Below, in pieces: positions 45,380-54,363 of a stretch of DNA of 64,000 bases. Below the pieces are notes generated by a model. It searched no databases. It had not been told where the DNA came from and worked only from the letters and a program-made list of their open reading frames with translations. Location of the stretch: positions 451,924 through 515,923 of the forward strand of contig NZ_JAHLNO010000004.1 of NCBI RefSeq assembly GCF_018916875.1, given 5' to 3'. The position numbers and the translations under genes were made by a program. Origin of the DNA: Virgibacillus proomii (GTDB lineage Bacteria; Bacillota; Bacilli; Bacillales; Amphibacillaceae). Position 1 is the first letter of the stretch, and every line of letters begins with the position of its first letter.

Positions 45380-46228
45380 TTACAAGGAATATTTTTGAAT
45401 CAGTTGTTTCTTTTTTTTATTTAATTCAAAAAGAACAAGCAGATGCTTATTTTCCTTATCAAATAAAATTAGAGGAATATAACTATCTACTACTTCTTTT
45501 TCTGTTTTGACAATTGGGATCACATAATTTTTGTATAAACCTTCCCATAGCTGGCCAATTATTTTATCGGTTTGTGCTTGCGAAAGAGAAGGAAGTGGCT
45601 CGCTTTGATATTTATCCAAAACAGTTAAAGGAACCGCTAAGTATTTTTCTTTATCGATTTGAAAATGATTTAATAACGTATTCCAATGGTATAATAACTG
45701 TTGCTTGGATGTTCGATCAAGCAAATTTTTCCATTCTCTTTCATAATTACTCTTCGCTGTTTTAAATGACACAAGCGGAGTTGTTGGTGAATCAATCACG
45801 TAAAGATAATCACTAGACATTTTTTGGATGCTTTTAATCTCGTCTCTTGATTTATGAATTTCACCGTGGTGAAAAGAAATAGACTGATATAGGCTGCTGT
45901 CTTCAAGTTGAAGTATCTCTTTTAATTGGATTGTATCCGTATCCTGAACCCATTTCGTTAAAGCGCCACGAAGTCTGCCATTGTCAAAAAGTAAGGAAAC
46001 ATCTTGTCTTAAGTATACGGGGATGTCGGTTGTGGAATTAGTCTGCCACAATAATTTGTAATTATCATTTCCTTTTTCCGTAAATAGAGATAGAGAAGTT
46101 TTTGCAGTGGAAAAGGTAGTATCTTGATCGATTGGAAAGTAAGTAATTGCAGGTTTTGTTTGTACATTTATAATACATATGGTCGCTAAAATTATTCCCG
46201 AACAGAGTATGATGATTGCTTTTTTCAT
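45380..46228 (-). CDS. Membrane-anchored protein of unknown function
   Basis: About 282 residues with one N-terminal hydrophobic helix (AIIILCSGIILATICIIN) that may be a signal anchor, then an extracytoplasmic, mostly hydrophilic domain without recognisable motifs. It ends KENKHLLVLFELNKKKKQ. No lipobox Cys is positioned for a lipoprotein. ATG 46228 follows AAAGGCGGGG; the in-frame ATG 45 bp upstream lacks a ribosome site. It is divergent from the spoVAF-type gene with 140 bp between them. I do not recognise the family. Confidence 0.6.
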   Translation of the reverse strand: MKKAIIILCSGIILATICIINVQTKPAITYFPIDQDTTFSTAKTSLSLFTEKGNDNYKLLWQTNSTTDIPVYLRQDVSLLFDNGRLRGALTKWVQDTDTIQLKEILQLEDSSLYQSISFHHGEIHKSRDEIKSIQKMSSDYLYVIDSPTTPLVSFKTAKSNYEREWKNLLDRTSKQQLLYHWNTLLNHFQIDKEKYLAVPLTVLDKYQSEPLPSLSQAQTDKIIGQLWEGLYKNYVIPIVKTEKEVVDSYIPLILFDKENKHLLVLFELNKKKKQLIQKYSL

Positions 46229-46368
46229 TCTATCCCCGCCTTTGTACAAGCTTTCTTCTTTCACTATATGCAACCACTTACGCCGTTATGCTATTTATAT
46301 AGCAAATGCATACAACAATCACAAAATCCACACAATACGTATAGTAATTAAAATGGATAGGTGAGTAT

Positions 46369-47826
46369 ATGCAAAAGGATACGCAACCATTATTTCGCTC
46401 GTTTGAAAAAAATCGTAACTATATACGCGATCGATTAGCTGTGGACAAAAGTTTTGACGTTGTACAACGTGACCTGGAATATGCTGGTGTTAAAATGGCA
46501 TTTTTTTTAATTGACGGATTTATTAAAGATGATATATTACTGTATATTATGGATTTATTTGCTGATTTGAAGCCAGAAGATATCCAAACGAATACACTTA
46601 AAAAGTTGGTGGAAACATATATTCCATATGTTGAAGTAGATGAGGTCGATGATTTAAATAAAGTAACGGATCTTGTTCTTGGTGGACCTGCAGCGTTGGT
46701 AGTCGAAGGAATCGATAAAGTAATTATGATAGATGGAAGAACCTATCCGGCTCGCTCACCGGAAGAACCAGATTTAGAAAGAGTTGTTAGGGGGTCACGG
46801 GATGGTTATGTAGAGACCATTATTTTTAATACAGCACTCACAAGACGTAGAGTTCGTGATCGTTCTTTACGCATGGAGTATATGCAGATAGGCAGAAGAT
46901 CAAAAACAGATATTTGTATTTGCTACTTAGAAGATATTGCAGATCAGCGTAGAGTAGAAGCTTTAAAAGACAAGCTGGCGCAAATCGATACAGATGGTTT
47001 GCCAATGGCTGAAAAAACAATCGAAGAGTATATTAGTGGCAGGCATTGGAATCCATATCCTACGGTGAGATACACGGAGCGCCCCGATACTGCTGCGGCT
47101 CATTTGTATGAAGGACATGTCATTATCATTATTGATGGTTCTCCGAGTGTAACGATAACCCCGGCTACATATGCTCATCATCTCCAACATGCAGAGGAGT
47201 ACCGACAAAAGCCGCTAGTTGGTGCATATTTGCGCTTTGTTCGCTTTTTTGCCGTGTGGGCATCCATTTTTATCTTGCCATTGTATTACTTATTTACGAA
47301 AAACCCTGAGTATTTACCGGCGAACCTTCAATATATCGGGCCTACTGACCAAGGGGTAGTACCTTTATTCATGCAGTTCTTATTAGCAGAGATAGGAATA
47401 GATATTTTGCGAATGGCGGCCATTCATACTCCTTCATCATTAGCAACTGCACTTGGGCTTGTGGCTGCAATTATGATTGGAGAGGTATCTGTTCAAGTAG
47501 GTTGGTTTTCTCATGAGGTAGTACTTTATTTAGCGGTTGCAGCGATTGGTACTTACGCTACACCAAGTTATGAGTTAGGCTTGGCAAACCGATTAGTTCG
47601 CATTTTTTTATTAATTTGTGTAGCTTTATTTGGCGGCATAGGCTATATCGTTGGAATAACTGTTTGGATTCTCTACTTAGTACGTATGGAATCTTTTCAT
47701 GTACCATATTTTTGGCCATTTCTTCCTTTTTCCTACCGTCCGTTTCGAGATGTTTTCTTACGTTCACCAATACCATTGAAAAATCGACGTCCAGCATTTC
47801 TACATCCAAAAGACCCAGATCGTTAA
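46369..47826 (+). CDS. spoVAF: SpoVAF-type spore membrane protein (GerA-A family)
   Basis: 485 residues with the architecture of GerA A-subunits: a soluble N-terminal region of ~290 residues (EVDDLNKVTDLVLGGPAALVVEG, EPDLERVVRGSRDGYVET, TALTRRRVRDRSLR) and a membrane part from ~290 with about five helices and HTPSSLATALGLVAAIMIGE. Residues YTERPDTAAAHLYEGHVIIIIDGSPSV are typical. SpoVAF sits in the spore inner membrane and helps germination. Bacillus subtilis keeps spoVAF in the spoVA operon, whereas here it is alone, so a paralogue is possible. Start ATG after TAGGTGAG. Confidence 0.88.
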   Translation: MQKDTQPLFRSFEKNRNYIRDRLAVDKSFDVVQRDLEYAGVKMAFFLIDGFIKDDILLYIMDLFADLKPEDIQTNTLKKLVETYIPYVEVDEVDDLNKVTDLVLGGPAALVVEGIDKVIMIDGRTYPARSPEEPDLERVVRGSRDGYVETIIFNTALTRRRVRDRSLRMEYMQIGRRSKTDICICYLEDIADQRRVEALKDKLAQIDTDGLPMAEKTIEEYISGRHWNPYPTVRYTERPDTAAAHLYEGHVIIIIDGSPSVTITPATYAHHLQHAEEYRQKPLVGAYLRFVRFFAVWASIFILPLYYLFTKNPEYLPANLQYIGPTDQGVVPLFMQFLLAEIGIDILRMAAIHTPSSLATALGLVAAIMIGEVSVQVGWFSHEVVLYLAVAAIGTYATPSYELGLANRLVRIFLLICVALFGGIGYIVGITVWILYLVRMESFHVPYFWPFLPFSYRPFRDVFLRSPIPLKNRRPAFLHPKDPDR

Positions 47827-47843
47827 GAAGATTTGGGTTTTTT
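47808..47843 (+). terminator. Possible terminator after spoVAF
   Basis: GACCCAGAT near 47809-47817 can pair imperfectly with ATTTGGGT at ~47831-47838, followed by TTTTT. The left arm lies within the last codons of the gene. Stem quality is modest. Confidence 0.4.
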
Positions 47844-48165
47844 CAATGTCTGAAAAACGATATCCGTAGTGTGGGTTTCTTTTTGAAAGTAGCTTCGTGT
47901 CTAGTTTATGCGCTCAAACACGTAGCAAACTCCGACCTTCTTACGATATATCAACATTGGCTTGCCTTGTTTCTTTTATCTCATTAGAAGATCTCCAGTT
48001 TGAACGTCGCTAACGAGCGTTTCTAGCTTTTGTTCATGTAAAACAGATGCAAATTTTAAAAATTGCTATATGGCTTTAGGATTTATCCTATAAATCATGC
48101 GCATTTTTTTGCAATCTATTCTTTTTCTTACCCAGATTTAGTATAATGAAATTTGGTGATCGTTA
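47844..48165. repeat. Diverged dispersed repeat, copy 2
   Basis: No gene in 322 bp. Positions 47896-48052 resemble 42045-42256 in patches (CTAG-TTATGCGCTCAA, CGTAGCAAAC, CAACATTGGCTTG, CTCCAGTTTG, GCTTTTGTTC). The remaining ~110 bp before yqgQ presumably contain its promoter, but I see no strong one. Confidence 0.4.
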
Positions 48166-48360
48166 ATGAAATCAGTCTATGATATCCAGCAATTGTTAAA
48201 AAAGTATGGTACATTCATTTATACTGGAAGTCGTCTTGGTGATCTCCATATGTTTGAAATGGAGTTAGATGAACTACACGGGCTAGGTTTTATAGAACAA
48301 GAGTTATACGTGAAAGCAAAACTAATTTTAAAAAAAGAAATAACATCATTAAAAAAATAG
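48166..48360 (+). CDS. yqgQ: YqgQ family protein
   Basis: A 64-residue protein matching the small, helical YqgQ (DUF910) family: MKSVYDIQQLLKKYGTFIYT, GDRLGDLHMF-like GSRLGDLHMFEMELDE, ending with a Lys-rich helix. The fold is a three-helix bundle of unknown function, possibly nucleic-acid binding. As in Bacillus, it directly precedes glcK (about 19 bp to its TTG start) and is likely co-transcribed. It begins with ATG after GGTGATCG. Confidence 0.88.
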   Translation: MKSVYDIQQLLKKYGTFIYTGSRLGDLHMFEMELDELHGLGFIEQELYVKAKLILKKEITSLKK

Positions 48361-48379
48361 AAAAAAGGGAGTCTTGAAG

Positions 48380-49342
48380 TTGGAACAGATAATTATTGGT
48401 ATCGACATAGGAGGAACTGCAGCTAAATTAGGTCTGATTAGTAATGAAGGAGACATACTTGACAAATGGCAAATCCCAACAAATACAAATGATGGTGGTA
48501 TTCATATCATTCATGATATATGGGATTCGATAACTAAAAAAATAGAAGCAAAAGGAATGAAGCAGGGACAAATTCTTGGTATAGGGATTGGCGCCCCGGG
48601 ATTTATAGAAGACGAAACAGGTTTTATATACGAGGCAGTAAATATTGGTTGGAGAGACTATCCGTTAGGTGATTTATTAAAAAAACGAGCGCAATTACCA
48701 GTGTTTGTTGAAAATGACGCTAATGTAGCTGCTTTAGGTGAAAATTGGCGAGGATCTGGTCACCAAGTTGCAAACTTAATCGCGATTACACTTGGTACAG
48801 GTGTAGGCGGAGGTATTATTGCTAACGGAAGAATCATTAATGGTGAAGCAGGGTTAGGTGGCGAAATCGGGCATATAATTATTGAAAAGGATGGCGCTAG
48901 TTGTAACTGTGGTAAGAAAGGTTGTTTAGAAACCATTGCTTCAGCGACCGGTATCGTGCGCCAAGCAAAACAGAAGGCAGAGGAGTTTCCTAAAAGTAAA
49001 CTAGCTTCTATAATAGCAACAAATGGAACAATTACTGCAAAGGATGTTTTTCAACTAGCAGCAGAAGGTGACCAAGATGCTGAACAGATCGTCGCTCGTA
49101 CTGCTGATGTATTAGGCGAGGTAATTGCAACTATGGGTGTTATTCTTAATCCTGCTAAAGTTTTAATTGGTGGAGGAGTGTCAAAAGCAGGCGAGCCGTT
49201 ACTGTCCGCTATTCGTGAAGCATTTGATCGATATGCACTTCCAAAAGTGAACCAAACTTGTGAATTAGCGCTTGCCCAATTAGGTAATGATGCTGGTATA
49301 ATAGGCGCTGCTTATCTAGTAAAACAAAAACTAGAAAAATAG
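48380..49342 (+). CDS. glcK: Glucokinase, ROK family
   Basis: About 320 residues. The N-terminal phosphate-binding motif GIDIGGTAAKLGLI, the catalytic region VENDANVAALGE, GTGVGGGIIANGRI, the zinc-binding ROK signature CNCGKKGCLE, and GGGVSKAGEPLL near the C-terminus are all present. It phosphorylates glucose with ATP. TTG 48380 is preferred because AAGGGAG (48366-48371) is 8 bp upstream; the TTG at 48374 would leave only 2 bp. Order yqgQ-glcK is that of Bacillus. A structured repeat lies 10 bp after the stop, in place of an ordinary terminator. Confidence 0.92.
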   Translation: MEQIIIGIDIGGTAAKLGLISNEGDILDKWQIPTNTNDGGIHIIHDIWDSITKKIEAKGMKQGQILGIGIGAPGFIEDETGFIYEAVNIGWRDYPLGDLLKKRAQLPVFVENDANVAALGENWRGSGHQVANLIAITLGTGVGGGIIANGRIINGEAGLGGEIGHIIIEKDGASCNCGKKGCLETIASATGIVRQAKQKAEEFPKSKLASIIATNGTITAKDVFQLAAEGDQDAEQIVARTADVLGEVIATMGVILNPAKVLIGGGVSKAGEPLLSAIREAFDRYALPKVNQTCELALAQLGNDAGIIGAAYLVKQKLEK

Positions 49343-49351
49343 TATCCTGAA

Positions 49352-49528
49352 GATAAAGTGAAACTTCATTCAAGGAGTGCTTTTCTCCTTGAATGTTAGT
49401 ACCACAAGGGTATGACCTAAAGGCCCTTGAACGAATCGGGCATTTAGGTGCCGTGTTCTCCCACTTAGACCCTTTTGTACCAGATCAGACTCTTAACGTG
49501 GAAGACTTACGGCACCTTACATGCGGGG
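49352..49528 (-). repeat. 180-nt structured repeat, copy B (inverted orientation)
   Basis: Read on the minus strand it starts CCCCGCATGTAAGG directly after TTTAT (complement of 49529-49533). The outer helix GGTGCCGT/ACGGCACC, an inner helix CTTCCAC/GTGGGAG and the 3' hairpin ATTCAAGGAG/CTCCTTGAAT are intact. It ends 10 bp from the glcK stop, and its 3' hairpin may act as the glcK terminator. Confidence 0.75.
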
Positions 49529-49533
49529 ATAAA

Positions 49534-50100
49534 TAACGAGAAATTGAAACTTTTTGGTTGGATGTTTTTTCATCGTTAATGAAGTAAAGAACGTAATGGA
49601 AATATTTATTGAAGTAAAAGAAAGAGTCAACTTAGGTAAAAACTAGTGTTAGAAAAATATCCTTTTCACATATTTTTAACATATATTATACGTCATGTTT
49701 ATAATGGAGATAAATAGGGTAAAAGAAAAACGCATGATAAACCCAAATGCACCTTGGGATTATTTTACTGTTGTAAAATGGAAATGAATTTAGTATGATT
49801 ATTATTTAATAAACCATTATTTAAGATTTGATTTTGTATCACAAGAAAGCTTTACTACGTCTCTTAATTTTAGTACGTGTTCAAAAAGAAGTAAGTTCAT
49901 CATAAGTAGAAGATTTACCAATATATTAGATTTGCAGAAACAGGTAAACGAAGTATATAATGTGTTTTGGACGGACTTTTTGAACGTTTTCTTTTAGAAG
50001 CAGCTATAACTTTTACGTAGTTGCCATTTTTCCTAGAGGGAGTAGGGTAGGAAAAATGTAGAAATTTATATTTATAAGGTAAGAAGCAGGAGGAAGTTTT
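49534..50100. other. Intergenic region before yqgS
   Basis: No gene in 567 bp of AT-rich DNA. A long-range inverted pair is visible: TTCAAAAAG near 49878 and CTTTTTGAA near 49976. The final 60 bp hold the yqgS ribosome site (AGGAGGAAG). I see no convincing promoter. Confidence 0.4.
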
Positions 50101-52014
50101 ATGGAGTTAAAACGAAAGAAAATACCATTATTTGTTTTAGCTACACTATTATTTGGCATTAAAACATATATTGTTTATCGTTTTATGTTTTCCATTGAAT
50201 TGGACAACATAATGCAAGAGGTTATTTTATTTATTAACCCATTTGTATCTGCATTTCTTGTTTTTGCTTTGAGTGTTTGGTTTAAAAAACAAACAAGGCA
50301 AATGAAATTTTTACGGTATACAGCATTGGTTGGAACCTTGATTATTTACGCAAATCTAGTATTCTATCGTTCATTTACTGATTTTATTACGTTACCGCAG
50401 CTGTTCCAGACTAGTAATGCAGCTGATTTAGGGTCTAGTATTTTAACTTTAATTAAGCCATTTGATATTCTGTTGTTTGTCGATGTTATAATCATCTGGT
50501 ATCTAGGTAAAAGGCGATCAGAGCAAATGACTGTCCGCTATTCAAAAAGTGGAAAAGTTTTTGCTTTAGCTATGTCTTTAGTGTTATTGGCAGGTAATTT
50601 CTTTTTGGCCGAAATGGAAAGACCACAGTTATTTACTCGTGCTTTTGATAGAGAATATTTAGTGAAGAATATTGGGTTGTTTAATTATCATATTTATGAT
50701 CTTGCTACACAGGCAAAAGCAAAAACGCAGCGGGTGTTTGCTGATGGAAATGAATTACCAGAAATTCAAGAATATGTAGATGAAAATATGAAACGTAATA
50801 AAAAATCAGAGCTTTTTGGTGTCGCTAAAAGTAAAAATGTAATTTTCATTAATGCAGAATCAATTCAAAGTTTTGTTATTAACAATAAACTTAACGGTGA
50901 GCCAATTACGCCATTTTTAAATCGTTTAACGAAAGATAAAGACACGTTTTATTTTGAAAACTTCTATCATCAAACGGAGCAAGGAAAAACATCGGATTCA
51001 GAGTTTATTGTAGAGAATTCCTTATATCCACTCTCTCGTGGAGCAGTATTTTTTACCCATGCCCAAAATGAGTTTAATGCCATGCCAGAAATATTAGGAA
51101 AAAATGGTTATTACACTAGTGTTCTACATGCCAATAATAGAAGCTTTTGGAATCGTGATCAGATGTATCAAAGTTTAGGAATTGATCACTATTATGGTGA
51201 GGAATCGTATGAGGTAACAGAGGAAAACTCGATTGGTTGGGGTCTTAAAGATAAACCATTCTTTGAACAATCCACTAAAATTTTACAAAAATTGCAGCAA
51301 CCATTTTATGCGAAATTGATCACATTAACAAACCATTTCCCATTTGAATTGGGTGAAGAAGATAAATCGATTGAGCCGTATAATTCTAATTCCAATACCC
51401 TAAATAATTACTTTCCAACTGTTAGGTATATGGATGAAGCAATTGAGCAGTTCTTTAATCAATTAAAAAACTCAGGCCTCTATGAGAATTCCATTTTAGT
51501 TATTATGGGAGACCATAATGGAATTAGCGCAAACCATAATCGGGCAATGAGCCAGTATTTGGGTAAAGAAGAGATCACACTATATGACCATGTTCAATTA
51601 CAACGAGTGCCATTATTTATTCACATTCCTGGTTATGGAAAAGGCGGGGTTAAATCAGAAGTTTCTGGTCAAATTGATGTAAAACCGACGTTATTAAATT
51701 TATTAGGTATAAAAAATAGCGATGATATTCAGTTTGGTAATGATCTATTTAGCAATAATCGAAAGGGATTCATTGCCTTACGTGATGGAAGCTTTATTAG
51801 TGAAGACTATATTTATACAAATAGCACATGCTATGATCGAAAAACGGGTGAACCGATAGCTGAAGAAGATAATAAGAATGATAATACAGGAAAAGAAGAA
51901 AACGAGAAAGAGGCTTGTGACCCAATTCGGGAACAAGTGGAAAAAGAACTGGGTTACTCTGATGATCTCATTTATGGTGACTTATTCCGTTTTCTTGATT
52001 TTGATAAAAAATAA
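50101..52014 (+). CDS. yqgS: Lipoteichoic acid synthase-type phosphoglycerol transferase (YqgS/LtaS family)
   Basis: 637 residues: five N-terminal membrane helices (~1-185), a linker, and an extracellular alkaline-phosphatase-fold domain. Visible are the metal-binding FINAESIQSF, the nucleophile Thr in QGKTSDSEF, NRSFWNRD, MGDHNG, and the C-terminal QIDVKPTLLNLLGI. LtaS enzymes polymerise glycerol phosphate from phosphatidylglycerol into lipoteichoic acid. Bacillus subtilis has yqgS directly after glcK, so this is the yqgS equivalent by position. The acidic tail (EEDNKNDNTGKEENEKEAC) is somewhat unusual. Clear ribosome site and a strong terminator follow. Confidence 0.9.
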   Translation: MELKRKKIPLFVLATLLFGIKTYIVYRFMFSIELDNIMQEVILFINPFVSAFLVFALSVWFKKQTRQMKFLRYTALVGTLIIYANLVFYRSFTDFITLPQLFQTSNAADLGSSILTLIKPFDILLFVDVIIIWYLGKRRSEQMTVRYSKSGKVFALAMSLVLLAGNFFLAEMERPQLFTRAFDREYLVKNIGLFNYHIYDLATQAKAKTQRVFADGNELPEIQEYVDENMKRNKKSELFGVAKSKNVIFINAESIQSFVINNKLNGEPITPFLNRLTKDKDTFYFENFYHQTEQGKTSDSEFIVENSLYPLSRGAVFFTHAQNEFNAMPEILGKNGYYTSVLHANNRSFWNRDQMYQSLGIDHYYGEESYEVTEENSIGWGLKDKPFFEQSTKILQKLQQPFYAKLITLTNHFPFELGEEDKSIEPYNSNSNTLNNYFPTVRYMDEAIEQFFNQLKNSGLYENSILVIMGDHNGISANHNRAMSQYLGKEEITLYDHVQLQRVPLFIHIPGYGKGGVKSEVSGQIDVKPTLLNLLGIKNSDDIQFGNDLFSNNRKGFIALRDGSFISEDYIYTNSTCYDRKTGEPIAEEDNKNDNTGKEENEKEACDPIREQVEKELGYSDDLIYGDLFRFLDFDKK

Positions 52015-52043
52015 TTAAATATATTGGTGTTTTAAAATTAGTT

Positions 52044-52086
52044 CTTCAATCCGTAGAAAAAGATGTTCTACGGATTGAAGCTTTTT
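52044..52086 (+). terminator. Terminator of yqgS
   Basis: CTTCAATCCGTAGA (52044-52057) pairs perfectly with TCTACGGATTGAAG (52067-52080), followed by CTTTTTAG. It lies 30 bp after the stop. Confidence 0.85.
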
Positions 52087-52310
52087 AGTGTCTAGGAATA
52101 CTATCCTCATTTAGAGATGAATAATCTCCGTTCGATGCATAATTCTGTTCCATGGCAGTTGTTATTGCTGGATCTCTTAATAGATCCCCTATTTTTAAGT
52201 AGGGGTAGAGAAAATTCGACTGTTTGTAGATGGGGAGTATGCAGCTACGAGCTCTCGCAATTTGGGGTTCGTAAAATGGATATTTATCATTATCTGAAAA
52301 CCTTTGAAAA

Positions 52311-52357
52311 GAAAAAAAGGTGCCCTTATTCAAAGTCAAAGTTTGAATAAGGGCACC
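52311..52357 (-). terminator. Orphan minus-strand terminator
   Basis: TGCCCTTATTCAAA (52321-52334) pairs with TTTGAATAAGGGCA (52342-52355). On the minus strand the stem is followed by a long T-run (complement of GAAAAGAAAAAAAGG at ~52304-52318). No minus-strand gene now ends nearby, so its gene has been lost. Confidence 0.7.
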
Positions 52358-52734
52358 GACACATATTAAAAATATTTATCACTTATTATATCGGAAAGGA
52401 GAAAGATTTTATAGCATTATTCCATTATACAAAGGAAAAGAATAACCTTCCAAAGGTATTAAACGCCATTGAGCGATTGAAGAAAGTTCGTTGTAATTTA
52501 TATTTTAACCATACTTTGGAGTGAACACAATATAGTATTTACAAAGCCATTTTGTGTGTGCCAAACTATTAGCTTTATTGGCCAATTTACTCACTTTCCT
52601 TCCTAAGGCTTGAACAATCTCTATTATAGAACAAAGTGAGTTTTTTGGTAGAACCATTTGTTACCCACCCGCATAGCAGGTGGTTTTCTGTTTCGTATGC
52701 TGTCACGAGTTCAACTGACTAAAGTCATAAATAA

Positions 52735-52766
52735 AAGACAAAAGCGCCTTTTTGGTGCTTTGTCTT
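52735..52766. repeat. Hairpin AAGACAAAAGCGCC / GGTGCTTTGTCTT
   Basis: Near-perfect stem (52735-52748 with 52754-52766) around a T5 loop. No strong T-run on either side, so an old terminator or element end is possible. Confidence 0.5.
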
Positions 52767-53035
52767 AAGTGGAATAAAAAATATCGAGATTTTTGCATCT
52801 TACTTATTATTTAAAATTTTACAGATAGATGTTACTCTTTCTACCTCTCCAATTTCTTCCATGTCCTTTTGGGGTTTATTTAACATGTTTATTGTAATTA
52901 CTATTATACTTGGTATTTCACCAGTTTTTCGATATTCTCCTTCGATTTTCATAGGTAAACATTTAACTTCAATAGTATGTAGTGCATCCAAATCTAGTTT
53001 TAAACGCAGCTATTCTATGTCTTTTTAGAATTTAT

Positions 53036-53215
53036 CCCGCATGTAATGTGCCGTAAGACTCCCACTTTAAGAAACTGAGTTGGTACAAAAGGGGCTAAGT
53101 GGGAGAAAACGGCACCTAAATGCCCGATTCGTTCAAGGGCCTTTAGGTCATACCCTTGTGGTACTAACATTCAGTAGGAGAGGAGGAAAACTCCTACTGA
53201 ATAAAGTTTCATTAT
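53036..53215 (+). repeat. 180-nt structured repeat, copy C
   Basis: Starts CCCGCATGTAATG directly after TTTAT (53031-53035). Helices: outer GTGCCGT/ACGGCAC, inner CTCCCACTT/AAGTGGGAG, terminal ATTCAGTAGGAG/CTCCTACTGAAT. The shared central block ends CTTGTGGTACTAA. It is the best-preserved copy and carries no transposase or TnpB gene. Confidence 0.78.
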
Positions 53216-53583
53216 CAGAGAATGAACTTTCCGCGATTTCTTCTACAACATCTTTTAGTTTCTCTATCGTTTCACTAAGTTCAAAGAATTCATTGTCAAT
53301 ACGTTCGACAGTATTTTTGATTTTTTAGTTTCAATTTCGCTCATTTCAGTTACCATCTTAAGAAAATTATTTTTATAACTTATATTTTATAATGTCAACT
53401 ATAACTCTAGCAACAGATTTTGCTCTATTTTTAGAAAATACAACATTTTCATTTCATTACTTAATCACGAAGCGGAAAATATTGATATAAAAAACACTAC
53501 TTTTTGCAAAAATTAAACAAGTAAAGTTTTTTAAGCATGAGACAATTAAATCATTATAATAAGGAAATAAGGAGGATGTTACT

Positions 53584-54363
53584 TTGAATTATCATGTCTT
53601 ACATCCCTTACCTTGATGCCATATATGAGAGAGCTTGAAGAAAATGAGGTTCTCCAAAAAATAATAATTTCCGAAAGGTCAAACAGTTCTTGGGTGAGGG
53701 ATAAAAAAGGAAATCATTACAATAACATTAGCAATGCAGTGTTATCAATAGGATCCGGTCAAGAAGATATCATGGATCCAGCACTAACCCAATATAAAAA
53801 GTTATCTACTGGAATTCTAATGGCGCAAGGTCATGACAAGGCAAATGAACTGGCAAAAAAGCTTGTTAAAAAAATGCCGAGGTATAATATGTTATTTTAT
53901 TCACATAATGGAACAGGAACTCTTGAAACAGCCCTAAAAATTGCAAGGAAACATTTTTTAGCAAAAGGAAGGAGTGAATAAGAAAAAATTTATTAGTTTA
54001 GAAGGTGATTTCCACGGAAACAGTTATGGGAGTTTGTCAGTAACTAATGTTGGTCTCCATGAATTGTTTGGACCAGTTTTAGATGGAAGCCTAAAAGTTA
54101 CTCCTCCAAACGCCAGTCTTGATAAAGAAAACCTAGAAAAGGACATAGAGAATAAATGCAAAGAACTTATAGACTTAATTAGTTGCGAAGGATCTGAAAC
54201 AATTGCGGCTATGATAATAGAATCTATTCAAGGAGTATCGGGAGTTCGTATTATCCCCAACGAATATATACAAAAAATTAGAGAAATTACAAGACAGAAT
54301 GATATCCTACTCATAGTCGACGAGGTAACTACCGGTATAGGAAGATTAGGTGATATTGAATAA
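53584..54363 (+). pseudogene. Class III aminotransferase, frameshifted and truncated
   Basis: Starting at TTG 53584 after GGAGGATG, fragments of one PLP-dependent class III aminotransferase follow in shifting frames. They read SWVRDKKGNHYNNISNAVLS, LFYSHNGTGTLETALKIARK, then after a frameshift near 53975 FISLEGDFHGNSYGSLSV and ILLIVDEVTTGIGRLG. After the PLP-binding Asp region the frame stops at 54363. The half containing the Schiff-base Lys, about 200 residues, is missing. At least two frameshifts plus deletion make it non-functional. It probably supplied an amino group or amine to the second cluster. Confidence 0.8.

Larger units (their letters stand above)
52087..53035. other. Non-coding spacer with hairpins and gene debris
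   Basis: About 950 bp with no supportable intact gene. Contents: a minus-oriented terminator-like hairpin (52320-52356), an imperfect CCACC/GGTGG hairpin near 52669-52690 followed by T's, and a second hairpin at 52735-52766. There is also a minus-strand open remnant of about 69 residues (52800-53006, DALHTIEVKCLPMKIEGEYR) with no start and an upstream stop, identity unknown. The pattern is of repeated loss of genes at the edge of the second cluster. Confidence 0.45.

Noticed and set aside
47616..47987. Plus-strand open frame of 123 residues overlapping the end of spoVAF
   Set aside because: Mostly out-of-frame text of spoVAF running on into a repeat region; no plausible start or motif.
52800..52991. 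Minus-strand 63-residue open frame as a real gene
   Set aside because: No ribosome site, a stop just upstream and no recognisable family; noted only as debris.
43036..53215. CRISPR-like interpretation of the three repeats
   Set aside because: Only three copies, kilobases apart and in both orientations, without spacers or cas genes.
53080..53328. Open frame of 82 residues spanning the third structured repeat
   Set aside because: It reads through the repeat's hairpins and has no counterpart in the other two copies, so it is accidental.
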